From Cellulophaga fucicola (lineage in GTDB: Bacteria > Bacteroidota > Bacteroidia > Flavobacteriales > Flavobacteriaceae): a stretch of DNA of 64,000 bases. Each line of letters begins with the position of its first letter. Positions within the stretch are counted from its first letter, which is position 1. Positions 10,148-18,979 of the stretch are shown here, piece after piece. The notes under the pieces are model-generated. The model was not told the DNA's origin. It ran no database searches and was given only the letters and a program-made list of their open reading frames with translations. The translations under genes were made by a program, and so were the position numbers. The stretch spans positions 310,001-374,000 of the forward strand of contig NZ_FPIY01000002.1 of NCBI RefSeq assembly GCF_900119145.1, written 5' to 3'.

Positions 10148-11605
10148 ATGAACTGGATTTTACTATCACAAATAATATACCTACCGTTGCTAACTTTTAC
10201 GTGTATGCGTATAATTTATGACACTAGAGGCACAACAAAAACACTGGCTTACTTATTGGCGGCAGTGTTTTTGCCTTTTATAGGTATTATTGTCTATTTT
10301 TCTTTTGGTATAAATTACCGAAAACATAAAATGTATGCTAACAAATCGCTTTTAGACACTAAGCAAAAAGAGACATTACAAAAAGAGATTATAGCACACT
10401 CTAGAGAAATATTAGCCAATGGTAACGAACCTGTGCAAAGTAGGGCCGAATTGGTAAACCTATTGCTAAAAGATACTACTAGTCCGCTTACAAATAATAA
10501 CAAAGTTGAACTACTCCTTAATGGAGAGAAAAAATTTCCTGAAGTTCTTAAAGCTATTGAAAATGCCAAACACCACATACATATAGAATATTATATTTTT
10601 AGGGATGATGAAATTGGCAACACCATAGAAAAACTACTTCTTAAAAAAGCTAAAGAAGGCGTTAAAATTAGATTTATTTATGATGATTACGGAAGCTCTG
10701 AAATTAGAAAAACGCTTAGTAATAGACTAAGAGAAGCTGGCATTGAAGCTGTTCCTTTTTATAAAATAAAATTAATAGCCTTTGCAAACAGGTTAAACTA
10801 CCGTAACCACAGAAAAATTATTGTTATAGATGGTAAAATTGGTTTTGTAGGCGGAATTAACGTTAGTGACAACTATATAAATAAAGAAAACACGCCAGAC
10901 AAAGTATACTGGAGAGATACTCACTTAAGAATTGAAGGTCCTGCTATTACATACTTGCAGTACCTTTTCTTATCTGATTGGAATTCTTGTTCTGAACAAA
11001 ATTTACTGCTACAAAAAGATATGTATGCTTCTTTTGACTCTTTTACACATACAGATAATAAATTAGTGCAAATAGCAGCTAGTGGTCCAGACTCTAAATC
11101 ACCAACTATTTTATACTCTATTCTACAGGCTATTTACCTAGCTAAAGAAGAAATCTTAATAACTACCCCTTATTTTATTCCGGGAGAAAGTATGTTAGAT
11201 GCATTAAATATAGCTGCTATGAGTGGTTTAAACGTAAAACTACTTGTACCATATGAGTCAGATACAATGTTAACCAACGCAGCATCTAGAGCTTATTATA
11301 GAGAAATATTAAATGCAGGAGTAGAAATTTACAGATATAAAAAAGGTTTTGTACACGCTAAGACAATAGTAACAGATAAAAAAATTGCTATTGTTGGCAC
11401 TGCAAATATGGACACAAGAAGTTATGAACTTAATTTTGAAGTAAACGCAATTGTTTACGATGAAGAAATTGCAAAAGAATTAAGCGAAGTATTTTATAAC
11501 GACTTAAAAGATGCTGAAAAAATTGACAAACAATCTTGGATAGATAGACCTTGGTATATTAAACTTATAGATAAAATAGCCAAACTATTGTCTCCTATGC
11601 TATAA
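10148..11605 (+). CDS. cls: Cardiolipin synthase, phospholipase D family
   Basis: The 485-residue protein begins with two membrane segments (about residues 2-22 and 32-55), then has two HKD motifs typical of the phospholipase D superfamily. The first is HRKIIVIDG at His221, the second HAKTIVTDK at His403. Both end in GG/GT plus an N-S/D pattern (VGGINVSDN and VGTANMDTRS). Family members condense two phosphatidylglycerols, or phosphatidylglycerol with another donor, to make cardiolipin at the inner membrane. Length and order match bacterial ClsA-type enzymes. It lies 49 bp after the macroglobulin gene on the same strand. Confidence 0.92.
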   Translation: MNWILLSQIIYLPLLTFTCMRIIYDTRGTTKTLAYLLAAVFLPFIGIIVYFSFGINYRKHKMYANKSLLDTKQKETLQKEIIAHSREILANGNEPVQSRAELVNLLLKDTTSPLTNNNKVELLLNGEKKFPEVLKAIENAKHHIHIEYYIFRDDEIGNTIEKLLLKKAKEGVKIRFIYDDYGSSEIRKTLSNRLREAGIEAVPFYKIKLIAFANRLNYRNHRKIIVIDGKIGFVGGINVSDNYINKENTPDKVYWRDTHLRIEGPAITYLQYLFLSDWNSCSEQNLLLQKDMYASFDSFTHTDNKLVQIAASGPDSKSPTILYSILQAIYLAKEEILITTPYFIPGESMLDALNIAAMSGLNVKLLVPYESDTMLTNAASRAYYREILNAGVEIYRYKKGFVHAKTIVTDKKIAIVGTANMDTRSYELNFEVNAIVYDEEIAKELSEVFYNDLKDAEKIDKQSWIDRPWYIKLIDKIAKLLSPML

Positions 11606-11776
11606 TAATTCCTTTTTAAGCTATTCTCCTTAAATTATTTTGATTATCTCAATAATTAGATAACATCTAATATTATTGTAAAATAATATACATAAGTCTA
11701 ATTTATAAGTAAATGCAAGGATGTATAAAAAGTAGTGATTTCTTTATAAAATTAATCATTACTTTTTAGCATCTTT

Positions 11777-12526
11777 TTAGATACTCATCTTATCTTTAAA
11801 AATATAAGATTGTCTTCTAGACACCTCTACTTCTTCACCAGTATTCATCGTTAATTTAAGTTTACCATTAAACCACGGTACAACGTTAGAAATATAGTTC
11901 ACATTTATAATTTGTTGTCTGTTTACTCTAAAAAAGTTGTGATCTGGCAGTTTTTCTTCAACTTGATTTAAAGACTTGTATAGCATTGGTTTCTCACCCT
12001 TAAAATAAACGCGTGTATAGTTACCAACGATTTCAAAAAGAGAGATATCTCCTATTTTTACCAACCAACACTTATCGCCGTCCTTTATAAAAATCTGGCT
12101 ACTCTCTGTTAGTTTTTCTTTAGCTTCAATAGTTTCATTTACCTCACTACTAGTAGATGTAGCACCTTCTAATTGTGCTTTTACCTTTTCTATAGCTTTT
12201 GCAAAACGCTTGCCATTTATTGGCTTTAAAATATAATCTAATGCATTGTACTCAAAAGACTTAATTGCGTACTCATCAAAAGCAGTAGTAAATACTGTAA
12301 TTGGCACTTTATCTAACATTTCAAGAAGTTCAAATCCATCTTTTTCTGGCATATTAATATCCAAAAATAAAAGATCTGGTTGCGTTTCATTTATTAACCT
12401 ATAACCTTCATCTACATTCTCTGCTTCACCAACAATTTCTATATCGCCGTGATTTTTTATCAATTCTTTTAGCTCATTTCTAGCTAATCTAGAATCTTCA
12501 ACTATAACTGCTTTAATCATACTCAT
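11777..12526 (-). CDS. LytTR-family response regulator
   Basis: The 249-residue protein has a receiver domain at residues 1-~120. It shows the acidic pair E10/D11, the phosphoacceptor D56 (LLFLDINMP) and a Lys in the ILKPING segment. A C-terminal LytTR DNA-binding domain follows at ~150-249, with FEIVGNYTRVYF and FRVNRQQIINVNYI. It overlaps the upstream histidine kinase gene by 4 bp (ATGA type), so the pair is translationally coupled. LytTR proteins bind paired direct repeats about two helical turns apart. Such sites are visible nearby at 14036-14061 and 14308-14333, upstream of two tiny membrane-protein genes, and these are its likely targets. Confidence 0.93.
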   Translation of the reverse strand: MSMIKAVIVEDSRLARNELKELIKNHGDIEIVGEAENVDEGYRLINETQPDLLFLDINMPEKDGFELLEMLDKVPITVFTTAFDEYAIKSFEYNALDYILKPINGKRFAKAIEKVKAQLEGATSTSSEVNETIEAKEKLTESSQIFIKDGDKCWLVKIGDISLFEIVGNYTRVYFKGEKPMLYKSLNQVEEKLPDHNFFRVNRQQIINVNYISNVVPWFNGKLKLTMNTGEEVEVSRRQSYIFKDKMSI

Positions 12527-13611
12527 ACCATTGGTATTTTAATATTTGCTACTACCTCATCTTCAATTTCACCTAAAGAAAACTCTGCCAAGTTCCCGTA
12601 TAACAACCGTAGTCGCTGTTTTATATTTTTAAGACCTAATTGCGTAGAGCCTTTTACTATTTTTAATTTTCCTGTATTCCTTACTATAATATGTAAATAA
12701 TCTTCGGTTCTATTTGTAATTAAAGTAATTGTTCCTCCCTTTATTAAATTTGCAATTCCGTGCTTTGCTGCATTTTCAACCAATAATTGTATTATCATTG
12801 GAGGTATAGATACAGAAAGTGAATTAGGATCTACTTCTTTTACAAATTCTAATCTATCTTCAAACTGAATTTTAGACAATGCAATGTAATTCTCTACCAT
12901 ATCTAATTCTTCTTCTAAGGCAATAGAGTTTACATCATTTTTAATAAGAGAATACCGTAGCATCTCAGATAGTTTTGTTAGCATATCTCTAGATTTACTA
13001 ACATCTTCTAACATTAAACCTCTAATATTATTTAAACTATTAAACATAAAATGAGGGTTAATTTGCCCCTTTAAAGAGTTTAATTGCGATTCCTTTAAAC
13101 TACCCTCTAACTTAAATTGTTTAAGCGTTATATTTTTATTGTAATCATAAGCTTTTATAACTAATACTATAAATAGCCATATTACAAACATTGCAGAGAA
13201 ATACGGTATGTTGGCTATACGCATAAACATACTCATACGATCTATAAGTCTTGCTGTTGGCGAAAAGTCTGTAAATCCCTGTACTATATTAAGCATCGGC
13301 CATAAAATTACAGAGTACAAAATTTGTACTGAAATAAATAGCAATACTAAAGCAACAACATTTCGTTTTTTAAGATTACCAAATGCTATATGTTTTTCTA
13401 TATAGTATAAAAGTATAAAAGACATTGCATATGCTAATAAGCCACATGCAATTCCTTCTGCTACCAAGTAACCTATATAACCATAGTATTTACTCTCATT
13501 TGCCACTTCTACTCCGTAAGAGACTTTGTCAAAAGTTAGTGTAGATAGTATTAAAACCAACCAGCCAATTAAAGCAAAGACCCAATATTTCCAGTTATTT
13601 ATAAGTTTCAT
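12523..13611 (-). CDS. LytS/YehU-type sensor histidine kinase
   Basis: The 362-residue kinase has about four membrane helices in residues 1-160. A His_kinase (LytS-type) domain follows, with the phosphoacceptor His187 in the signature NPHFMFNSLN. The C-terminal ATPase shows LVENAAKHGI (N box) and GLKNIKQRLRLLYG. No periplasmic sensing domain is present, so it probably senses a membrane state or a membrane protein. It forms a bicistronic unit with the LytTR regulator (4-bp overlap). The two tiny membrane proteins encoded just upstream are candidate outputs or partners. Confidence 0.92.
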   Translation of the reverse strand: MKLINNWKYWVFALIGWLVLILSTLTFDKVSYGVEVANESKYYGYIGYLVAEGIACGLLAYAMSFILLYYIEKHIAFGNLKKRNVVALVLLFISVQILYSVILWPMLNIVQGFTDFSPTARLIDRMSMFMRIANIPYFSAMFVIWLFIVLVIKAYDYNKNITLKQFKLEGSLKESQLNSLKGQINPHFMFNSLNNIRGLMLEDVSKSRDMLTKLSEMLRYSLIKNDVNSIALEEELDMVENYIALSKIQFEDRLEFVKEVDPNSLSVSIPPMIIQLLVENAAKHGIANLIKGGTITLITNRTEDYLHIIVRNTGKLKIVKGSTQLGLKNIKQRLRLLYGNLAEFSLGEIEDEVVANIKIPMV

Positions 13612-13759
13612 TTAATTTTTATTCTAATACATTAATACGCTAATAAAAGCTTTTTATACTTATGCTTAAGCGATAATGTTTAAAATTACGATAATCAATA
13701 ATTCTGCTAGTAGTATCATAATGTGTTTTTTTTAAGTTGATGGTTGATTATTTATTTTA

Positions 13760-13894
13760 TTAAAACCCTAAGTAGTACAGAAGTTTTCCAAAGATATACC
13801 CTAGTGCAAAAAGCAATGCAAGCGCTAAACAAGCAATTGTAATACTGTAAGAAATTGCATTTACTTTTTGAGTTTGAGTTGTTTGTTTCTGCAT
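13760..13894 (-). CDS. Tiny single-helix membrane protein (44 aa), putative LytTR target
   Basis: This short frame starts at ATG (13892-13894) and stops at TAA (13760-13762). It encodes a Gln/Thr-rich N-terminus (MQKQTTQTQK), one strong hydrophobic helix (about residues 14-37, with ACLALALLFALGYIF) and a short C-terminus GKLLYYLGF. It is too short for ordinary ORF lists. It is supported by a perfect -7 element (TATTTTTG, 13990-13997) and a LytTR-like repeat pair placed exactly as in the promoter of the sister gene at 14082-14219. The ~95-nt leader carries four copies of a TCATCAAT repeat. Function is unknown; regulation by the adjacent two-component system is inferred. Confidence 0.7.
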   Translation of the reverse strand: MQKQTTQTQKVNAISYSITIACLALALLFALGYIFGKLLYYLGF

Positions 13895-13910
13895 AACCGT
13901 TAGTTTTAAA

Positions 13911-13990
13911 ATTGATGATTTTGATTGATGAACTATTTATAATTGAACTGTTGTTGATTGATTGATGATTTGTCTTTTGATTGATGATTC
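13911..13990 (-). repeat. Leader repeats TCATCAAT(CAAA) in front of the tiny gene
   Basis: On the minus strand the leader between the -7 element and the 44-residue gene contains four copies of a TCATCAAT(CAAA) unit. On the plus strand these read as TTGATTGATGA-type units near 13911-13919, 13920-13931, 13956-13970 and 13977-13989. They are short and imperfectly spaced. They could bind an RNA or DNA regulator or simply keep the leader unstructured. Confidence 0.55.
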
Positions 13991-14061
13991 AAAAATAAAA
14001 TAGTTTTAAGCTCTTTTTAGGTAATTTATGACGAGCGGTAGTATTTAAAACCTAAACGGTA
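13990..14061 (-). promoter_or_regulatory. LytTR-type promoter of the 44-residue gene
   Basis: On the minus strand, TACCGTT (from 14061) and TACCGCT (from 14040) form a direct repeat whose units start exactly 21 bp apart. The second unit continues as TCGTCATAAA. The -7 element TATTTTTG occupies 13997-13990, and no -33 TTG is present. The distance from the proximal repeat to the -7 element is the same as in the second promoter at 14262-14333, and the total length (72 bp) is identical. This fits an activator-dependent promoter read by the adjacent LytTR regulator. Confidence 0.7.
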
Positions 14062-14081
14062 ATACGCTCTCATATTAAGTT

Positions 14082-14219
14082 TTACGATACAAATAGTTGC
14101 ATTATAGCTCCTCCTAGTTTGTACCCTACATTATAAATAGGTGCTATTGCTAACATACCACAAATTAATACTGCTTTAATTTTTTCTGCTCTTTTGATAA
14201 TTGCTATTTTATTTTTCAT
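14082..14219 (-). CDS. Tiny membrane protein (45 aa), putative LytTR target
   Basis: This short frame starts at ATG (14217-14219) and stops at TAA (14082-14084). It encodes a basic N-terminus (MKNKIAIIKRAEKIK) followed by a hydrophobic, glycine-containing stretch (AVLICGMLAIAP, then VGYKLGGAIMQLFVS). One membrane helix or an amphipathic pair is plausible. It has its own LytTR-type promoter at 14262-14333. It resembles the 44-residue neighbour in size, topology and control, but not clearly in sequence. It may be an envelope-stress effector or a feedback partner of the sensor kinase, which is inference only. Confidence 0.65.
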   Translation of the reverse strand: MKNKIAIIKRAEKIKAVLICGMLAIAPIYNVGYKLGGAIMQLFVS

Positions 14220-14261
14220 AATACAAGAATTTAAGTTGTTAATAATTGTTTGATTATGATG

Positions 14262-14333
14262 TAAATGTACAGCGCATTATCTCTTAAAAAATTCGTTTTA
14301 TGACAAACGGTAATTTAAGAATAGTGAACGGTA
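14262..14333 (-). promoter_or_regulatory. LytTR-type promoter of the 45-residue gene
   Basis: On the minus strand, TACCGTT occurs from 14333 and again from 14312, exactly 21 bp apart. The second copy continues as TGTCATAAA, as in the first promoter. TACATTTA (14269-14262) is a near-consensus -7 element at the same distance as in the sister promoter. Centre-to-centre spacing of two helical turns is characteristic of LytTR sites such as those of AgrA. Confidence 0.7.
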
Positions 14334-14404
14334 ATTTTGAAGAAATGAATTGAAACAGCCGTATTTAGGATACGTAACTAACTAGTTTGTAGCAGAAAAA
14401 CTAA

Positions 14405-14932
14405 TTATTCTTTTATTTTAGGAGGGTATTTGCTTAATGCTTTTTCTACTATTTGCTGTAGTTTTAACTCCTTTGCATCTGGAGTTTGGTTTTCTTTATA
14501 ACCACTTACACTAACTGCTTGCCATACTAGTACATCTCTCTGCACATCTATAAAATCGAATGTAATTTCGCGTTCTAGTTTTGCTCCACCAATTGGTAAG
14601 CCTACAGATAAGCCTCCACCAATGTTGTTGCCTCCGCCACCTAAACCAACACCTACAGAATTTCCTGGTGCGCCTTTATAAACTTGTGTAGTAATATTAA
14701 TGTATATTTCTGGCTCTTCAGCCATTTTAAAACCCTTATTACGCATTACAGACTCTATTGCGTTTAATAAGCGCTTTGTATCTAGGTCGTTTAAACCAGT
14801 TTCTAATTCTGTGTAAAAACCATATGTAGTATATGCGGTAAAATCTAACTCCTTATCGTAGTCATAATTTACACGTACAGTATTACAAGAAACTAAAAAT
14901 AGAATTACAAGTATAGATACGTAGCTTTTCAT
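14405..14932 (-). CDS. DUF4136 lipoprotein
   Basis: The 175-residue protein starts with a lipoprotein signal ending in LVSC (Cys16), followed by VNYDYDKELDFTAYTTYGFY, the typical opening of DUF4136. The central glycine-rich segment (GVGLGGGGNNIGGGLSVGLP) and the late WQAVSVSGY are also family-like. DUF4136 proteins are outer-membrane or periplasmic lipoproteins without a settled function. The gene stands alone, 115 bp downstream of obgE on the same strand. Another 185 bp separate its start from the LytTR-type promoter region of the tiny genes. Confidence 0.88.
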   Translation of the reverse strand: MKSYVSILVILFLVSCNTVRVNYDYDKELDFTAYTTYGFYTELETGLNDLDTKRLLNAIESVMRNKGFKMAEEPEIYINITTQVYKGAPGNSVGVGLGGGGNNIGGGLSVGLPIGGAKLEREITFDFIDVQRDVLVWQAVSVSGYKENQTPDAKELKLQQIVEKALSKYPPKIKE

Positions 14933-15047
14933 CTGTATATTTTTTAATTTTATAAAACCTTTAAAACAAAGACTATACTATTATATAGTTCTGAATAAGG
15001 CTTTTAAAGTTATAAAAAGAAATAGTAAGACCCTACAATTAAACAAT

Positions 15048-16049
15048 TTAATTGTTTAATTGCTGCCACAGCTTATCTTTTAATTCTTGTAAACCTTGTT
15101 GTGCAACAGATGAGATAAACATATAAGTAGCACCATCTAAATCTTTATCTAGTAGTACACTCATTTCTGCAATAAGCTCATCATCTAGCATATCACTCTT
15201 AGATATAACCACAAAACGTTCTTTATCTATTAGTTCTGGATTATATCTTTTAAGTTCATCTAGTAATATTCTGTATTCTTTTCCAATATCATCACTATCT
15301 GCCGGTATTAAGAATAACAATGTAGCATTACGCTCTATATGTCTTAAAAAGTAATGACCTAAGCCTTTACCCTCTGCAGCACCTTCTATAATACCTGGAA
15401 TATCTGCCATTACAAAACTCTGAAAATCGCGATATTCTACAATTCCCAAGTTTGGTTTAAGCGTAGTAAACTCGTAATCTGCAATTTTAGGTTTTGCAGA
15501 TGTTAATACAGAAAGTAATGTAGATTTTCCTGCATTAGGAAAACCAACTAAACCTACATCTGCTAACACTTTTAACTCAAGTGTTATTTGCATTTCTTCA
15601 CCAATTTTACCTGGCTGCGCATATCTAGGAGTTTGGTTGGTACTCGTTTTAAAGTGCCAGTTACCACGGCCTCCTAAACCACCCTTTACAAGTATTACTT
15701 CTTCTCCATGTTCTGTAACCTCTAATACAATTTCGTTAGTTTCTGTATCTCTAACAACTGTACCTAACGGCACTTCCATGTACACATCTTGCCCGTCTGC
15801 TCCAGAACTACGTCCTTTACTACCGTGTTCTCCGTGACCAGCTTTAAAGTGTCTTTGTACTTTATAGTTTAGAAGTGTCCATAAATTTTTATTACCTCGT
15901 AAAATTATATGTCCTCCACGACCACCATCACCACCATCTGGCCCTCCTTTAGTAATGTACTTTTCTCTATGCAAATGCACAGAACCTTTACCTCCGTTAC
16001 CAGAAGAAACCGTCATCTTTACATAGTCTACAAAATTACCTTCGGTCAT
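15048..16049 (-). CDS. obgE: Obg-family ribosome-associated GTPase
   Basis: The 333-residue protein has the N-terminal glycine-rich Obg fold (residues 1-~158, rich in GG motifs such as [12 protein letters not shown]). The GTPase domain follows: G1 GFPNAGKS at 169-176, G3 DIPGII, G4 SKSD. There is no extra C-terminal domain, as in most Bacteroidota. Obg proteins act in late 50S assembly, stringent response and cell-cycle control. It lies 38 bp downstream of the hpt-adk fusion gene on the same strand and is probably co-transcribed with it. Confidence 0.97.
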   Translation of the reverse strand: MTEGNFVDYVKMTVSSGNGGKGSVHLHREKYITKGGPDGGDGGRGGHIILRGNKNLWTLLNYKVQRHFKAGHGEHGSKGRSSGADGQDVYMEVPLGTVVRDTETNEIVLEVTEHGEEVILVKGGLGGRGNWHFKTSTNQTPRYAQPGKIGEEMQITLELKVLADVGLVGFPNAGKSTLLSVLTSAKPKIADYEFTTLKPNLGIVEYRDFQSFVMADIPGIIEGAAEGKGLGHYFLRHIERNATLLFLIPADSDDIGKEYRILLDELKRYNPELIDKERFVVISKSDMLDDELIAEMSVLLDKDLDGATYMFISSVAQQGLQELKDKLWQQLNN

Positions 16050-16087
16050 TGTCTTGGGTTATGGTATTAATATAATTAAATTTTAGA

Positions 16088-17200
16088 TTATTTTAAAGTA
16101 TCTATTACTTTACTTAATCTAGTTGTAATATCTTTTATTTCTCCAATACCGTTTACAGTATGGAACTTTCCTTGTTTATCGTAATAAGCTTGTAGTGGAG
16201 CTGTTTTTTGGTTGTACTCATCAAACCTGTTACGAATTTTGCTTTCGTCTTGGTCATCAGATCTACCGCTAACTTTTCCTCTTTCTAATAAACGCTGAAT
16301 TAAAACCTCATCATTAGCATCTAAAGCAATTGTTGCATCAATCTTCATATCTTTTGTAGATAGAAAATTATCCAATGCTTCTGCCTGTGCTGTTGTTCTT
16401 GGGAATCCATCAAAAATAAATCCACTTGCATCTGGATTTTTCTCTACTTCTTCCTTTAACATATTTATAGTTACTTCATCCGGGACTAGCTCTCCTTTAT
16501 CTATAAAAGACTTTGCTAACACTCCTAATTCTGTACCGTTTTTTATATTGAAACGAAACACATCTCCTGTAGAAATATGTTTTAAATTGTACTGTTCTTT
16601 TAAAAAATTTGCCTGTGTGCCCTTGCCAGCTCCCGGTTTCCCGAATAGTACAAGATTTATCATATTATTTTGGTTTAGTTGATACACTTCTTTTAAATTA
16701 CGCCCTAGTTCATTATAATCTAGTCCGTAACCTACAATAAATTTATTTGGAATTTCTATGCCTACATAATCTATATTATACTCACCACTGTATACAGATG
16801 GCTTGTAAAATAAAGTTGCTATTTTAAAGTCCTTTACATTGCTATTGCTAAACATGTGTACCAATTGTTTTAGCGTGCGGCCAGTATCTATAACATCTTC
16901 TATTATAATAACACTTCTACCTTCTATAGATGCATCAGACACATCTATTAGTGTCTCTACAATGCCTGTAGAAGATAATCCGCTGTAAGAACTTAATCTA
17001 ACAAAAGAAACTTCGCAATTGTGCTCGTATGCTTTTAACAAATCTGCAACAAACATAAATGAACCATTAAGCACACCAATAAAAACCGGAGTCTCATCTT
17101 TATAGTCCTCGGCAATTTGGTCTGCAACTTTTTTAACCGCAGCTAAAATCTCTTGCTCGGTTAAATAAGGCCTAAAATATTTGTCGTGTAGCTTAATCAA
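16088..17200 (-). CDS. adk: Hypoxanthine phosphoribosyltransferase-adenylate kinase fusion
   Basis: The 370-residue product joins two purine enzymes. Residues 1-~175 are a type I phosphoribosyltransferase with the PRPP loop EDVIDTGRT (101-109), fitting hypoxanthine salvage (Hpt). Residues ~180-370 are an adenylate kinase with P-loop GKPGAGKGT (187-195), the FDGFPRT segment and a short LID (RGKVSGRSDDQ) lacking the zinc-binding insertion. An internal Met180 at the domain junction could allow a separate kinase, but no promoter is seen there. The fusion recurs in this family. The -7 element TATATTTG at 17232-17225 supports the start at 17200. It is divergent from purK. Confidence 0.93.
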   Translation of the reverse strand: MIKLHDKYFRPYLTEQEILAAVKKVADQIAEDYKDETPVFIGVLNGSFMFVADLLKAYEHNCEVSFVRLSSYSGLSSTGIVETLIDVSDASIEGRSVIIIEDVIDTGRTLKQLVHMFSNSNVKDFKIATLFYKPSVYSGEYNIDYVGIEIPNKFIVGYGLDYNELGRNLKEVYQLNQNNMINLVLFGKPGAGKGTQANFLKEQYNLKHISTGDVFRFNIKNGTELGVLAKSFIDKGELVPDEVTINMLKEEVEKNPDASGFIFDGFPRTTAQAEALDNFLSTKDMKIDATIALDANDEVLIQRLLERGKVSGRSDDQDESKIRNRFDEYNQKTAPLQAYYDKQGKFHTVNGIGEIKDITTRLSKVIDTLK

Positions 17201-17224
17201 TTGAACGTTCTTTTATTAAAAGCG

Positions 17225-17232
17225 CAAATATA
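17225..17232 (-). promoter_or_regulatory. -7 element of the hpt-adk/obgE unit
   Basis: The minus strand reads TATATTTG, a consensus Bacteroidota -7 element, 24 bp before the start codon of the fusion gene. It is back to back with the purK promoter. Confidence 0.6.
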
Positions 17233-17285
17233 CCATTTTGATTTCTCTTTTTAGGATATACAAGAGCAGTTTTAAGATTTAAGTG

Positions 17286-17293
17286 TATTTTTG
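17286..17293 (+). promoter_or_regulatory. -7 element of purK-purE
   Basis: TATTTTTG matches TAnnTTTG and lies 35 bp before the purK start codon, implying a leader of roughly 30 nt. No clear -33 element was picked out. Confidence 0.6.
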
Positions 17294-17328
17294 TTACCAA
17301 GTTAACAATACTGCAAAAATTATAAAAA

Positions 17329-18483
17329 ATGAACTTTTTTTCTTCAGATTTTAAACTTGGCATTTTAGGCGGCGGCCAATTAGGAAAAATGATGCTATAC
17401 GAAACTCGTAAACTAGACATTTTTACTAAGGTTTTAGAGGCTACAGACGATGCACCTTCTAGAATTGCATGCAACGAATTTGTTAAAGGAGAACTTCTAA
17501 ATTTTGATGATGTTTACAATTTTGGTAAAACAGTAGATGTACTTACCATTGAAATAGAAAATGTAAATCTCTCTGCGCTTGAAAAATTAGAAGACGAAGG
17601 AACAAAAGTATACCCACCAACAAGTGCTTTACGCATTATACACAACAAAGCAACTCAGAAATTATTCTATGTAGATAATAATATCCCTACTGCAGAGTTT
17701 CACAGGTTTGCTTACACTAGCGAAATTAAAGATAGTATAGAAAATGGTGGCTTATCATTTCCGTTTGTTTGGAAATGTGCACAATTTGGGTACGATGGAC
17801 AAGGTGTAAAAGTTGTTCGTACTTTTTCAGATTTAGAAGGCTTACCTAATGTAGAGTGTATTGCTGAAGATATGGTGCCATTTAAAAATGAGCTTGCTGT
17901 AATTGTTGCCCGTAATAGTAAAGGTGAAGTTAAAACTTATCCTGTAGTAGAAATGGAGTTTCATCCAGAAGCCAACCAAGTAGAATATGTAATTTGTCCT
18001 GCAAGAATACCAGACGCTGTTGCACAAAAAGCGCAAGAAATTGCATTACAAGTAGCAGATAAAATAAAACACGTTGGTTTATTGGCTGTAGAAATGTTCC
18101 AAACCAATGAGGATGAAATTCTAGTAAACGAAGTTGCTCCTAGACCGCACAATAGCGGACATTACAGTATAGAAGCTAGCTATACAAACCAGTTTGAGCA
18201 ACACATACGCGCAATTCTTGGATTGCCATTGGGTGATACAAAAAGTAAGGTAGCCGGAATTATGGTGAACCTTGTTGGTGCAGAAGGTTATACAGGTAAT
18301 GTGGTATACCAAAATATGGAAGACATATTAAAACTAGAAGGTGTTACACCACATATTTACGGAAAAAAGGAAACGAGGCCTTTTCGTAAAATGGGACACG
18401 TAACTATAGTAAATAAAGACATAGATAAGGCCCGTGAAATAGCCGAACAAGTAAAAAATACAATTAAAGTAATAAGCGAATAA
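17329..18483 (+). CDS. purK: 5-(carboxyamino)imidazole ribonucleotide synthase
   Basis: The 384-residue ATP-grasp enzyme opens with LGILGGGQLGKMM (residues 8-20). It carries the PurK signature EVAPRPHNSGHYSIEA in the C-terminal third. It carboxylates aminoimidazole ribonucleotide using ATP and bicarbonate in de novo purine synthesis. purE follows after only 2 bp, so the two consecutive steps are translationally linked. The start at 17329 fits the -7 element at 17286-17293. Confidence 0.97.
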   Translation: MNFFSSDFKLGILGGGQLGKMMLYETRKLDIFTKVLEATDDAPSRIACNEFVKGELLNFDDVYNFGKTVDVLTIEIENVNLSALEKLEDEGTKVYPPTSALRIIHNKATQKLFYVDNNIPTAEFHRFAYTSEIKDSIENGGLSFPFVWKCAQFGYDGQGVKVVRTFSDLEGLPNVECIAEDMVPFKNELAVIVARNSKGEVKTYPVVEMEFHPEANQVEYVICPARIPDAVAQKAQEIALQVADKIKHVGLLAVEMFQTNEDEILVNEVAPRPHNSGHYSIEASYTNQFEQHIRAILGLPLGDTKSKVAGIMVNLVGAEGYTGNVVYQNMEDILKLEGVTPHIYGKKETRPFRKMGHVTIVNKDIDKAREIAEQVKNTIKVISE

Positions 18484-18485
18484 TT

Positions 18486-18974
18486 ATGAGCAAAGTAGCC
18501 GTAGTAATGGGAAGCACAAGTGATCTTCCTGTAATGCAAGACGCAATAGATATTTTAAAAGGTTTTGATATTGAAGTAGATGTAGATATAGTTTCTGCAC
18601 ATCGTACACCAGAAAAATTATTCGACTTTAGTAAAAACGCACACATAAATGGTTACTCTGTAATTATTGCAGGCGCAGGCGGAGCTGCTCATTTACCTGG
18701 TATGGTAGCATCAATGTCTCCGTTACCTGTAATTGGTGTTCCTGTAAAAAGTAGCAACTCTATAGATGGTTGGGATTCTGTATTATCTATTTTACAAATG
18801 CCTGGTGGAGTACCTGTTGCAACTGTTGCTTTAAACGGTGCAAAAAACGCTGGCATATTGGCAGCGCAAATTATTGGAGCATCTGACAAATGTGTTTTAG
18901 ATAAAATAATTTTTTACAAAGAAGGATTAAAACAAAAAGTTATTGAAGGCGCTAAAACCGTAAACGGTAAATAG
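18486..18974 (+). CDS. purE: N5-carboxyaminoimidazole ribonucleotide mutase
   Basis: The 162-residue class I PurE has the family landmarks VVMGSTSDLPVM near the N-terminus, SAHRTPE with the catalytic His, and GAGGAAHLPGM. It converts N5-CAIR to CAIR, the step after PurK, and class I enzymes are octamers. It starts 2 bp after the purK stop codon. Confidence 0.97.
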   Translation: MSKVAVVMGSTSDLPVMQDAIDILKGFDIEVDVDIVSAHRTPEKLFDFSKNAHINGYSVIIAGAGGAAHLPGMVASMSPLPVIGVPVKSSNSIDGWDSVLSILQMPGGVPVATVALNGAKNAGILAAQIIGASDKCVLDKIIFYKEGLKQKVIEGAKTVNGK

Positions 18975-18979
18975 CAGAA

